Below are positions 49,886 through 57,555 of a stretch of 64,000 nucleotides of DNA, piece by piece. Within the stretch, counting starts at the first letter, position 1, and the number at the start of each line of letters is the position of its first letter. The stretch is taken from NCBI RefSeq assembly GCF_010731575.1, contig NZ_AP022617.1, positions 1,984,001-2,048,000 of the forward strand. The letters run 5' to 3'. Below the pieces are notes generated by a model that saw only the letters and a program-made list of their open reading frames with translations, searched no databases and had not been told where the DNA came from. This DNA is from Mycolicibacterium monacense (lineage in GTDB: Bacteria > Actinomycetota > Actinomycetes > Mycobacteriales > Mycobacteriaceae). A program made the translations under genes and the position numbers.

Positions 49886-50506
49886 ATGGTGACGGTAGAG
49901 GTCGATCGTGTCTGCGTCGAGTCGCGGCTGGTTGGTGGGGCGATTTCCTGCCCGGCTTGTCCGGACGGGGTGTTGGGCGGCTGGGGGTATGCCCGCGCCC
50001 GCCACGTCGAGGGACTCGATGATCGGGTGCGGCCGCGCCGGGCCCGGTGCCGCTCCTGTCTGGTCACTCATGTGTTGTTGCCGGTCACCATGCTGTTGCG
50101 CAGAGCGTATGCGGCCGAGCGGGTTTGGATGGCGCTGTCGGCGCGGGCTGAGGGGGTAGGGCATCGCGGGATCGCTGCCCGACTGCAGGTACCGCCGTCG
50201 ACGGTGCGGGGCTGGCTGCGGCGGGCTGGGCAGCGTCTGGAGTCGATGAGGACGTGGTTTCTCACGGTGGCGGTGGGTACGGGGATCGATGTGATGATCC
50301 CCGACGGGCTCGGCTGTGGTTGGCGCGATGTCGTGGCGGCGGTGATGGTCGCCGCGTCGGCGATCGGGCAGCGGTTCGGGCCGGCCGGGTTGCTGGGCGT
50401 GGTGACGCCGGCGCTGGTGGTGGTGGCCGTCAGCGGCGCTCGACTGTTGGCGCCTGGGTGGCCGCCGATGTCATCGGCGGTGCCGTGCAACACCAGTTGC
50501 CCCTGA
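49886..50506 (+). CDS. DUF6431 domain protein of the insertion sequence
   Basis: A 206-residue protein with an N-terminal zinc-binding region (ISCPACPDG, then RARCRSC) and a helix-turn-helix (GHRGIAARLQVPPSTVRGWLRRAG, about residues 90-115). The C terminus is a hydrophobic helical region. Proteins of this type accompany transposase/ATPase pairs in actinobacterial insertion sequences, where they probably bind DNA during target choice or regulation; the role is not established. A GGAGG lies 5 bases before the ATG. Confidence 0.72.
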   Translation: MVTVEVDRVCVESRLVGGAISCPACPDGVLGGWGYARARHVEGLDDRVRPRRARCRSCLVTHVLLPVTMLLRRAYAAERVWMALSARAEGVGHRGIAARLQVPPSTVRGWLRRAGQRLESMRTWFLTVAVGTGIDVMIPDGLGCGWRDVVAAVMVAASAIGQRFGPAGLLGVVTPALVVVAVSGARLLAPGWPPMSSAVPCNTSCP

Positions 50507-50596
50507 CGCACAGTCAGGTGATCGGTGATCCTCGCCAGGGCGCCTGCCCGACAGACGGTTTCGGGTGGGGCCATCGAGTGTGAGGAGGGCACTGCG

Positions 50597-52057
50597 GTGT
50601 CGTTGGAGGACCACAAGCGTCGGGAACGGGCGAATGCGATCGGGTTGTTCCGCTATCAGGTGATCTGCCCCGCGCTGGAAGAGGGGCTCTCGACCCGGCA
50701 GCGGGGCCGGGTAGTCCGTGAGATCGCCGGCCGTCGCCATATCGACCCGTTCGGCACCCAGGTCCAGATCGCGCGGGCCACCCTGGACCGCTGGATCCGG
50801 CGCTACCGCGGCGGCGGGTTCGAAGCGCTGGTCCCTGAACCGCGCCGGCTGGCCACCCGCACCGATGTCCAGGTGCTGGAGTTGGCCGCCTCGCTCAAAC
50901 GGGAGAACCCGGCCCGCACCGCCGCGCAGGTGGCCCGGATTCTGCGCACCGCGACTGGGTGGGCGCCCTCGGAATCGACGCTGCTGCGCCACTTCCATCG
51001 GTGTGAGCTGATGGGCCCGGCCGCAGGTCAGAGCGCTGAGGTGTTCGGGCGGTTCGAAGCCCCCGACCCGAATGAACTGTGGGTCGGCGATGCCCTGCAC
51101 GGCCCGCGGGTCGGGGACCGCAAAACCTACCTCTTCGCGTTCCTCGACGACCATTCTCGGTTGGTGGTCGGGCACCGCTTCGGGTTCGCCGAAGACACCG
51201 TGCGCCTGGCGGCGGCGTTGAAGCCGGCGTTGGCTGCTCGCGGAGTTCCCGCCTCGATCTATGTCGACAACGGGTCCGCGTTCGTCGATGCGTGGTTGCT
51301 GCGGGCGTGCGCGAAACTCGGGATCCGGCTGGTGCATTCCGCGCCCGGTCGCCCGCAGGGCCGCGGCAAGATCGAACGGTTCTTCCGCACCGTGCGTGAA
51401 CAGTTCCTCGTCGAGGTGACCGACACCACCGCTGAGGACCTCGCTGCGGCCGGGGTCGACCATGCTGGTGCGTTGTTGGAGCTCAACCGGCTGTTCATGG
51501 CCTGGGTTGAAACCGAATACCACCGCCGAATCCATACCGAGACCGGGCAATCCCCACTGGCCCGCTGGGAAGCCGGCTTCGACCGGCTCGGCCACCCTGC
51601 GGCGTTGCCGACCGCCGCGGATCTGACCGAAGCGTTCCTGTGGTCGGAGTTCCGGATAGTGACCAAAACCGCCACCGTCTCGCTGCATTCCAACACCTAC
51701 CAGGTCGACCCCGCCCTGGTCGGGCGCCGGGTGGAACTGGTGTTCTCCCCGTTCGACCTGCAGGCCATCGAGGTCCGCGACCAGGACAGAAGCTACGGCC
51801 AAGCCATAGCCCACACGATCACCCGCCACGCCCACCCCAAAGCCCGACCCGAAATCAGCAGCCAGACACCGCCGGCAGCCACCGGTATCGACTACCTGGC
51901 ATTGACCGCCGCGGCCCACCATGAGCAGCTGCGCGATGACGAACGCATCGGCTACCACGCCCTCTACGGCGCCCAGGCCACGGCCACCGATGACAATCAG
52001 CTTCCCGGTCAACTCGCGCTGCCCAGCCTCGATCACAAGGATGGGGTGTCGGCATGA
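50597..52057 (+). CDS. DDE transposase (Mu/TniA-like) of the insertion sequence
   Basis: A 486-residue transposase. The N-terminal helix-turn-helix region (residues 10-135) includes ATLDRWIRRYRGGGFEAL. The catalytic triad is Asp165 (WVGDALHG), Asp224 (IYVDNGSAF) and Glu260 (GRGKIERFFRTV), with 35 residues between the last two. A C-terminal Mu-type barrel follows (SLHSNTYQVDPALVGRRVEL). It starts at GTG 50597 after GGAGGG. It overlaps the ATPase gene by 4 bases, so the two are coupled. Confidence 0.93.
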   Translation: MSLEDHKRRERANAIGLFRYQVICPALEEGLSTRQRGRVVREIAGRRHIDPFGTQVQIARATLDRWIRRYRGGGFEALVPEPRRLATRTDVQVLELAASLKRENPARTAAQVARILRTATGWAPSESTLLRHFHRCELMGPAAGQSAEVFGRFEAPDPNELWVGDALHGPRVGDRKTYLFAFLDDHSRLVVGHRFGFAEDTVRLAAALKPALAARGVPASIYVDNGSAFVDAWLLRACAKLGIRLVHSAPGRPQGRGKIERFFRTVREQFLVEVTDTTAEDLAAAGVDHAGALLELNRLFMAWVETEYHRRIHTETGQSPLARWEAGFDRLGHPAALPTAADLTEAFLWSEFRIVTKTATVSLHSNTYQVDPALVGRRVELVFSPFDLQAIEVRDQDRSYGQAIAHTITRHAHPKARPEISSQTPPAATGIDYLALTAAAHHEQLRDDERIGYHALYGAQATATDDNQLPGQLALPSLDHKDGVSA

Positions 52058-52869
52058 GTATTCAACGACTGCAATCACATTGGGGCTTCTCGCGGATGCC
52101 GTTCGGACGCGATCTCGCGCCGTCGATGCTGCACCGCCACCCCGGACACAGCGAAGCGATCGCCCGAATCTCCTGGTGTGTGGACCAATGCGCCATCGGA
52201 GTCATCACCGGCGAAGTCGGCGCCGGCAAAACCGTGGCCATCCGCGCCGCCGCCACCGCGCTGGACCCAGCACGACACGTCATCATCTACCTGGCCAACC
52301 CCACCATCGGGGTGCGCGGCATGCTCACCCACATCGTGGCCGCCCTCGGCCACACCCCGGTCTTTCACACCGCACGCCTGGCACCCCAGGCCGCTGACGC
52401 CCTGGCCGCCGAGCACGCCGAACGCGGCCGCAGCCCCGTCCTGGTCGTCGATGAAGCCCACCTGCTCGACAACGGTCAACTCGAAGCGATCCGGCTGCTG
52501 ACCAACCACGACATGGACTCCGGATCACCATTCGCTGTCGTGCTGGTCGGACAACCCACCCTGCGCCACCGGCTACGCCTGGGCGTGTTGGCCGCACTGG
52601 ATCAACGCATCGCGGTGCGCTACACCCTGCCCGGCATGACACCGGCCGACACCGCCGACTACATCAACCACCACACCAAAATCGCCGGCCGCTCCGACGT
52701 GCTGTTCGCCGACGACGCGATCACGCTGATCCACAACGCCTCACGCGGGCACCCCCGCGCGGTCAACAACCTCGCTCTCCACGCCCTGACCGCGGCGTTC
52801 GCCGCCGGTCATTCCATCGTCGGAGAGAAAGCCGCACGCATCGCCATCAGCGAAACAGCAACCGACTGA
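52054..52869 (+). CDS. AAA ATPase (ExeA/TniB-like) of the insertion sequence
   Basis: A 271-residue AAA+ ATPase beginning RLQSHWGFSRMPFG, typical of ExeA-type transposition helpers. Walker A is GEVGAGKT at 53-60 and Walker B is VLVVDEAHLL near residue 130. A sensor block VLVGQPTLRHRLR follows, then a C-terminal helical lid with ASRGHPRAVNNLALHAL. By analogy with IstB and TniB it helps the transposase to find or be immune to target DNA. The start overlaps the transposase stop (ATGA). Confidence 0.9.
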   Translation: MSIQRLQSHWGFSRMPFGRDLAPSMLHRHPGHSEAIARISWCVDQCAIGVITGEVGAGKTVAIRAAATALDPARHVIIYLANPTIGVRGMLTHIVAALGHTPVFHTARLAPQAADALAAEHAERGRSPVLVVDEAHLLDNGQLEAIRLLTNHDMDSGSPFAVVLVGQPTLRHRLRLGVLAALDQRIAVRYTLPGMTPADTADYINHHTKIAGRSDVLFADDAITLIHNASRGHPRAVNNLALHALTAAFAAGHSIVGEKAARIAISETATD

Positions 52870-52935
52870 ACCCAAGTCGCTTCACCACGCCGACCACGGC
52901 GTCACCACGCCGACGACCCCGTCACCGAGCCCACC

Positions 52936-52967
52936 ACGGCCCCGCTCACCACACCGAGCGGGGCCGT
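52936..52967 (+). terminator. Terminator hairpin at the end of the insertion sequence genes
   Basis: ACGGCCCCGCTC (52936-52947) and GAGCGGGGCCGT (52956-52967) form a perfect 12-base stem with an 8-base loop, followed by TCTCAT. It ends the transposase-ATPase transcript 67 bases after the stop. Confidence 0.75.
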
Positions 52968-53010
52968 TCTCATAGCCCACCCATCATCACCGCCAATGAC
53001 GCCGACATCC

Positions 53011-53032
53011 TCATCCATAGCGACGGGCAACA
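53011..53032 (-). repeat. Right terminal inverted repeat of the insertion sequence
   Basis: Read on the minus strand it begins TGTTGCCCGTCGCT and continues TGGATGA, paired with the left end. CCCGTG follows directly on the plus strand at 53033-53038. Confidence 0.88.
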
Positions 53033-53260
53033 CCCGTGGACGGGTCCGACCTGTCGCCCTACGTGCCCGCGCTCCTTGACCGGATTGCCGAGCTGGAACC
53101 CGAACGCATCATCCTGATCAAGGCCGATGTGTTCCGCGTGGCATATCCCGCGTTGGCCGCCGCAGGCCTTCCGGTCAGCCAGGTGCGGATCCCCTTCCCT
53201 TCGTCTGGGCGACAGAGAGAGTTTGCGGTCGCGTTCGGTCGAGCTCTCGCAGGCGAGTAA
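53033..53260 (+). pseudogene. UDG-fold-like gene, 3' part
   Basis: Removing the insertion sequence and one copy of the CCCGTG duplication joins the frames exactly as DLKPDPV-DGSDLSPYVPALL. The C-terminal part continues ELEPERIILIKADVFRVAYPALAAAGLPV, then VRIPFPSSGRQREFAVAFGRAL. The rejoined protein is about 160 residues. The half is preceded by a fortuitous GTG (53036) but no ribosome site, so it is probably not expressed. Confidence 0.7.
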
Positions 53261-53300
53261 CAGTTCGCGATGTCACCCTGCCTCGGTAGCGTCGCTTCCC

Positions 53301-54155
53301 ATGGGACCGGATGACTTCTTCGAGGAAATCGAAACGGTCAGTCCATGGTCGAGTGAACCGTCCATCACGACGAAGCTCCGGAAGGACCTGCTGAACGAGC
53401 TGCGCGCCGGCCCCGTAGCCGGCGCGGACGACCTCGACGCGGCGATCGCGCTGACCCACTTGGTGTGGGATAACCTGACTGCGTTCGGCACCGACGGCAG
53501 CAACGCGCTCGACGACAAGGAAATCGCCCTTGCCCAGCGCGCCCTCACCGCGACCCTCTCGCGAATCGGCATTACGCTGAACTTCCCCTGGCGGGACTTC
53601 GCCACCTTCAAGACGCATTGGTTGCGTAACGGCTGCTACAACTCGTGGCAAGCCCGCCGAGACCTCCTCAACGAGCTGTTTGCCCCGGTGCAGGCGGAGC
53701 TGGATCAGCAGGAGGAGGATCAGTTCCGCGCCGTGAACGCTGAGGCGGTGTCGCCGCACACCAAGACGGGCTGGCCGAAGGTTGACGAGGAGCTCACCGA
53801 GCTTCGCCGGCGTTTCCGCACCGCCACCACCACGCAGGACTATCGCGACGTCGGCAACCGCGCCGTTGGCGTGCTTGAGGCGTTGAGCCGCACCATTTAC
53901 GACCCCTCCGTGCATCTCCGAGACGGCGAGACCGAGCCGCCGGCCGATAAGACAAAGCAGCGCATCGGCCGCTACGTCGAGGACTCCTTGGCGGGCAAGA
54001 ACAACGAGGCGATCCGCGGCGTCGCGAACAAGGTAATCGAGCTGGCGCACAGCGTGAAGCACTCCACCGCGCCTACACGGCGGGAGGCCGGAATCGCGGC
54101 GGATTCGGTGATCATGCTCGCGAACATCTTGCGCCGGGTCGATCAAGACTTCTGA
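53301..54155 (+). CDS. Hypothetical helical protein, abortive-infection-like C terminus
   Basis: A 284-residue acidic, mostly helical protein. The N-terminal half (TTKLRKDLLNELRAG, then a LTATLSRIGITLNFPW segment and FKTHWLRNGCYNSWQARRDLL) resembles the small helical module at the start of several phage-defence proteins. The C-terminal half (DVGNRAVGVLEALSRTIYDP, then ANKVIELAHSVKHSTAPTRREAGIAADSVIMLANIL) resembles an abortive-infection C-terminal helical domain. The match is a general impression only. It lies first in a plus-strand set of four genes that ends at the ImmA/IrrE gene, next to DISARM. Confidence 0.45.
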   Translation: MGPDDFFEEIETVSPWSSEPSITTKLRKDLLNELRAGPVAGADDLDAAIALTHLVWDNLTAFGTDGSNALDDKEIALAQRALTATLSRIGITLNFPWRDFATFKTHWLRNGCYNSWQARRDLLNELFAPVQAELDQQEEDQFRAVNAEAVSPHTKTGWPKVDEELTELRRRFRTATTTQDYRDVGNRAVGVLEALSRTIYDPSVHLRDGETEPPADKTKQRIGRYVEDSLAGKNNEAIRGVANKVIELAHSVKHSTAPTRREAGIAADSVIMLANILRRVDQDF

Positions 54156-54235
54156 ATGGGTGAACGCAGCCCGGGACCTGACACACGCAGCGCGGCGCTC
54201 CGGTGCTGTCGGTCAGCGCTTGTAGGCTGCCGCCC

Positions 54236-54604
54236 ATGCCAGAGGAAGACGCCAAGTTCGGCGACGTCTACTGGGTGACCAAGGAGGCCACCCAGAATCC
54301 GGCGCGCGTCGGCAAGCCCGCACGTCCGATGGCATGTATGGCGGAGCGCCGCGAGGACACGACATGGGCCGGGCTGCCCCGGATCACCAGCGACGAAAAG
54401 CCTGAAGACCTGCCCAGCAAGGCGATGCCGGAGATTCACACGACCCGCTTGAACACCGCAGGGTGGTGGACGGCCCGGTACATCCACCCGGTCTACAAGG
54501 CGGTCACGGGGCATGCCGGAAAGTGCGAGTATCTCGGCCAGCTGCCCAAAGATGAGGTGACGGTGGCCAGGGAGGTCTACCGGGGTCGGCTGTACGACTC
54601 GTGA
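54236..54604 (+). CDS. PemK/MazF-fold-like small protein, hypothetical
   Basis: A 122-residue protein. It begins with the pattern seen in PemK-type toxins: GDVYWVTKE, then a basic/proline stretch KPARPMACMAE, and RITSDE, where PemK/MazF proteins have the conserved R-P-x-x-(V/I) and a (P/R)-x-T-S element. It also has LNTAGWWTARYIHPVYKAV and a final YLGQLPKDE. Catalytic Arg and Ser/Thr residues cannot be verified. No separate antitoxin gene is adjacent. It may be a toxin relative or only share the SH3-like barrel. Confidence 0.4.
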   Translation: MPEEDAKFGDVYWVTKEATQNPARVGKPARPMACMAERREDTTWAGLPRITSDEKPEDLPSKAMPEIHTTRLNTAGWWTARYIHPVYKAVTGHAGKCEYLGQLPKDEVTVAREVYRGRLYDS

Positions 54605-54653
54605 CCTGTACTCTGGCGATTCTTTTTGCAGCGACGACCGAAGAAGGTGAGCA

Positions 54654-55532
54654 GTGAGCGGACGTGATCGGCCGGCCGGAATACCGGCATCTGCGCACCA
54701 GCTCTGGGACAACGGCGCGCAGAGCGAGCAGGTCCGCGCCGGAGACCTGTGGGTCCTCTCCTGGGACCGCGAGGTCGTAGGGCTCGCAGCGATCGCCGCG
54801 GCGAAGCACGGGTTCGTCTTGGCCTGGCCGGTGACGCTGCCCGGTGAGGTGTCGTTCGCTCCTGGTCTGGTTGTGGAGAATTCACCACTCGGTGTTCCGG
54901 TCACCCTTTGGCCGACGAGGGAGACTGGCATCGGTGACCACCTTCTCGATCGCAGCCTGGGGCAGCTGCTACTGCCCGACCGGATCCGCCCGATCTCCTT
55001 CGCGCTCGATGACAGCGACGACCCCGGCTTGGCCTTCGCACCAGGTTCCGCTCGCGACTCTGACAACACTGAGGCCGACCGATTGATGGTGGATCACTGG
55101 ACCGAGCTGTGCTTCAACGCCGGCGGCGCCGAGGAGGGTTCATTTCTCGACTCGGCGAAGGTCCGGCAGGCTGGCGGAAGCTCGCGGATCGTCAGCGAGG
55201 TACTAGGACTCGCGCTGCCGGAACTGAGGGCCCTCATGGACGGTATCGTGCCGATCTCCGACGAGCAGCTCACCGCCGTCGCCGAGCGTCTCGGGGTCAA
55301 CCGAGATGCGCTCGTCGGAGCCGACCCCCTCGAGGACGTCGTGATTGACCTCGCCTCTCCGAGCTACAAGCACCTCATCGCGGCGCGTACCGAGGCGACC
55401 GGCCTCGGAGAGGCGGACATTCGCCGCTTCGCCCGTCGCGAGTTTGCCCTCGCTGCGCGCAACGACAGCGACGCCCTGCGGGAGGCGAAGCTGCGAGACG
55501 CGATCAATCGCGCCGGCCGGGACGTCAGGTAG
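54654..55532 (+). CDS. XRE-like partner protein of the ImmA/IrrE peptidase, hypothetical
   Basis: A 292-residue protein starting at GTG. The N-terminal half is beta-rich (RAGDLWVLSWDREVVGLAAIAAA, VLAWPVTLPGEVSFAPGLVVE). The middle holds a helix-turn-helix-like segment, VLGLALPELRALMDGIVPISDEQLTAVAERLGV (about residues 182-214), similar to XRE proteins paired with ImmA/IrrE. The C terminus is helical with many Arg. It ends 4 bases before the peptidase gene. The pair therefore looks like a repressor and its cleaving protease; the fusion of the beta domain and HTH is unusual. Confidence 0.55.
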   Translation: MSGRDRPAGIPASAHQLWDNGAQSEQVRAGDLWVLSWDREVVGLAAIAAAKHGFVLAWPVTLPGEVSFAPGLVVENSPLGVPVTLWPTRETGIGDHLLDRSLGQLLLPDRIRPISFALDDSDDPGLAFAPGSARDSDNTEADRLMVDHWTELCFNAGGAEEGSFLDSAKVRQAGGSSRIVSEVLGLALPELRALMDGIVPISDEQLTAVAERLGVNRDALVGADPLEDVVIDLASPSYKHLIAARTEATGLGEADIRRFARREFALAARNDSDALREAKLRDAINRAGRDVR

Positions 55533-55536
55533 TCCG

Positions 55537-56550
55537 GTGGACGGTTGGGAGGATCTCGCCGTCGGTCGTGACGCTCACGCGATCGCGTCCCGCATCATCG
55601 CAGAGTGCACCACCTTCAACTTCGCCGCGTTGCGCGACAACCCGCTCGGAGCGGTGATGGGATCTGTCGGGATCGAGGTGGAGATCGAGGACGGACTCAT
55701 TGAGACCGGTTGCGGCGGAGGCGGCTACTACCGCCCGAAACCGCCAACGATCCACCTCCACCCGGCGACGTACCGCCGTGACAACTTCACCGTGCTGCAC
55801 GAACTCGGCCACCATCTGCAGCAGACGCACGACCAGTGGGGGTTCACGCTGATCGACATGGCCGAACGCGAGCGCCGCGACATCGAGGAGAAGGTGTGCG
55901 ACCAGTTCGCCGCCCAGGTGCTCATGCCGGTCAGCGATACCGACCGTCACGCCACCTCACTTCACCCCGCCGATGTCATGGCCGGTCTCTTCGCCCGGTG
56001 GGAAGCGTCGCGATCTGCCGTTCTGCAGCGCGTGCGCGAAATGATGCCCCAGGGCGCCCGCTGGCTCCTCGCCGTCTCGGACCTGGACGGGGTCGTGATC
56101 ACTTCGGCGACCACTTACGAGGACCCGCAACCCCCAAAGGGATTGGTGCAGGAAGGCTTCCGGCGCGTTGCGGTCGAGGCGGTGGATGCTGCAGTGCGTC
56201 GGGAGTTCCACGAGGGAATCGAATACAAAACCGGGTCCGTGCTCGACGGGATGCGGGTGGAGGCTGCGCTCGACCACGAGGAGCGTTACGTGTTCCTCGC
56301 CCTGCGGCCGACGACCGCGAACGGGGCGGGCACGTGGACGTACCCCTCCCAGGAATGCTCCAACCCAGCGTGTGCAAAGGCATTTCAGGCTACGTCGTCA
56401 AGCGGCCGCTGCGAGACCTGTCAGGACTTCAAGTGTCCGCACTGCCACCGATGCGGATGCACCGCGGCCGTACCTCCCGAGAAGTGCGGTACGTGTTTTC
56501 TGCCGTATACACCAGCCGAGATGGCATCAGGCAATCACGAGTGCTGGTGA
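55537..56550 (+). CDS. ImmA/IrrE metallopeptidase with C-terminal zinc-ribbon region
   Basis: A 337-residue protein starting at GTG. The zinc peptidase motif HELGH is at residues 88-92 (VLHELGHHLQQ) and the third ligand is probably Glu118 in EEKVCDQFAAQVLMP. The middle domain (about 160-260) is uncharacterised. The C-terminal about 60 residues hold five close pairs of cysteines (CSNPAC, CETC, CPHC, CGC, CGTC), a double zinc ribbon that may bind nucleic acid. ImmA/IrrE peptidases cut their partner repressors on a stress or phage signal. The partner gene is directly upstream. Confidence 0.82.
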   Translation: MDGWEDLAVGRDAHAIASRIIAECTTFNFAALRDNPLGAVMGSVGIEVEIEDGLIETGCGGGGYYRPKPPTIHLHPATYRRDNFTVLHELGHHLQQTHDQWGFTLIDMAERERRDIEEKVCDQFAAQVLMPVSDTDRHATSLHPADVMAGLFARWEASRSAVLQRVREMMPQGARWLLAVSDLDGVVITSATTYEDPQPPKGLVQEGFRRVAVEAVDAAVRREFHEGIEYKTGSVLDGMRVEAALDHEERYVFLALRPTTANGAGTWTYPSQECSNPACAKAFQATSSSGRCETCQDFKCPHCHRCGCTAAVPPEKCGTCFLPYTPAEMASGNHECW

Positions 56551-56850
56551 CCCCGGAGGGAAGGCAGACGTTTGCCGGTCGTGATGAGAAGCACCTTGTC
56601 GCCGTGGCCCATCATCGGTACGCGTAAGTCGCGCACCGCGCCGGCAGAAGTTGTACCTATCAGGGACGAGTTCCATGATCTCATCGATGGATCCGGGTGC
56701 GTCGAAATCTCAGCCGCATGTTCAGCGAAGCGATCCTGGGCCGGACTCCTGTCGTCGCCCGGCAGGGCGTGAAGTCGCCGTGTTCGTTGCCGCCAAAACA
56801 CTCCTTGAGCCGCACCGTACCTCCGATCAAGCAGAAGCCCGCAACCTTGG
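56551..56850. other. Gene-free stretch between convergent units
   Basis: This 300-base gap separates the plus-strand peptidase gene from the end of the minus-strand DISARM operon. Short open frames exist on both strands but none has ribosome sites or recognisable motifs. No strong terminator hairpin was seen. Confidence 0.45.
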
Positions 56851-57555
56851 CTACACCAACTCGTACAGACTTCCCCGCTTGCTCGCCATCGTTGACTCGA
56901 TCGACGCCGCCAGGCCGCTGTCGTGAATCAGCAGACCGAACTCGATGTTTCGGTTCTCAGCGTTGTACGAGAAGTTTGCACTTGTCAGTAGAACGACCTC
57001 ATGGTCGACGACAATGAACTTGGTGTGACTGACGATCGGCTGTCCATTCGGCAAGTTGGCTGAGCGGTAGACGTTCGCCCGCGGGAGCCGTGTTTTGACG
57101 CCGCCAGGGTCGCCCTTGCCTGCGTCGACGTAGACACACACAACCACCTCGGGCTCCTCGGATGCTGTCTGGAGTGCGTCCCACATGTTCGATGTCGATG
57201 AGAAGTTGTAGGTCGCACACGTCACCGAAATACGAGCCGCGGCAACCACATCGTGAAATTGGTTCGTCAGGTGACCGGTAGTCGCTTCGTTTCCCGGCAT
57301 CGTCCACACCGGTGTGAGGTCGCGATGCGCGGACTTGGCACCTGCGATTCCGCGAAGCACCGCCACCGACAGAGCTGGGTCAGCGTGTCCGATTCCCGCG
57401 GTCTTCAACAGATTTGCGGCTCGGTCGCGCCGGGCGTGGCTTACTGATGCGAGTGCGTGTGTGGTGTGCTCGCCCGCGTCAATCAGCACCGCCAGGCTTT
57501 CAGCCTCGGTTGCGGTCAGGTACTCCCCCAGTTGTTTCAGCGGGTCATCGGACAT
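56851..57555 (-). CDS. drmC: DISARM phospholipase D-like protein DrmC
   Basis: A 234-residue PLD-superfamily protein. The N-terminal helical domain (LGEYLTATEAESLAVLIDAGEHTTHALASV in part) precedes the catalytic domain. A single HKD motif lies at His177, Lys179 and Asp184 (SHTKFIVVDHEVVLLTSANF), so activity would need a dimer. DrmC is one of the three core DISARM components; it is reported as non-essential for phage restriction in the Bacillus system. It overlaps drmB by 11 bases and closes the minus-strand operon. Confidence 0.88.
   Translation of the reverse strand: MSDDPLKQLGEYLTATEAESLAVLIDAGEHTTHALASVSHARRDRAANLLKTAGIGHADPALSVAVLRGIAGAKSAHRDLTPVWTMPGNEATTGHLTNQFHDVVAAARISVTCATYNFSSTSNMWDALQTASEEPEVVVCVYVDAGKGDPGGVKTRLPRANVYRSANLPNGQPIVSHTKFIVVDHEVVLLTSANFSYNAENRNIEFGLLIHDSGLAASIESTMASKRGSLYELV

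Larger units (their letters stand above)
49688..53032 (+). mobile_element. 3.3-kb insertion sequence with DDE transposase and AAA ATPase
   Basis: The element spans 3345 bases with imperfect terminal inverted repeats (18 of 22 bases) and a 6-bp target duplication CCCGTG at 49682-49687 and 53033-53038. It carries three genes on the plus strand: a DUF6431 protein, a Mu/TniA-like transposase and an ExeA/TniB-like ATPase. The layout is that of transposase-plus-ATPase elements related to IS21 and Tn552; the family name is uncertain. It interrupts the UDG-like gene and is the most recent insertion seen in the window. Confidence 0.92.

Noticed and set aside
50471..52078. Minus-strand 535-residue frame opposite the insertion-sequence transposase
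   Set aside because: Long only because of the high GC content. The plus strand carries a full DDE transposase with normal coupling to the ATPase.
56535..56801. Minus-strand 88-residue frame between ImmA/IrrE and drmC
   Set aside because: It overlaps the 3' end of the peptidase gene and shows no recognisable domain. A diverged gene remnant is possible but unsupported.
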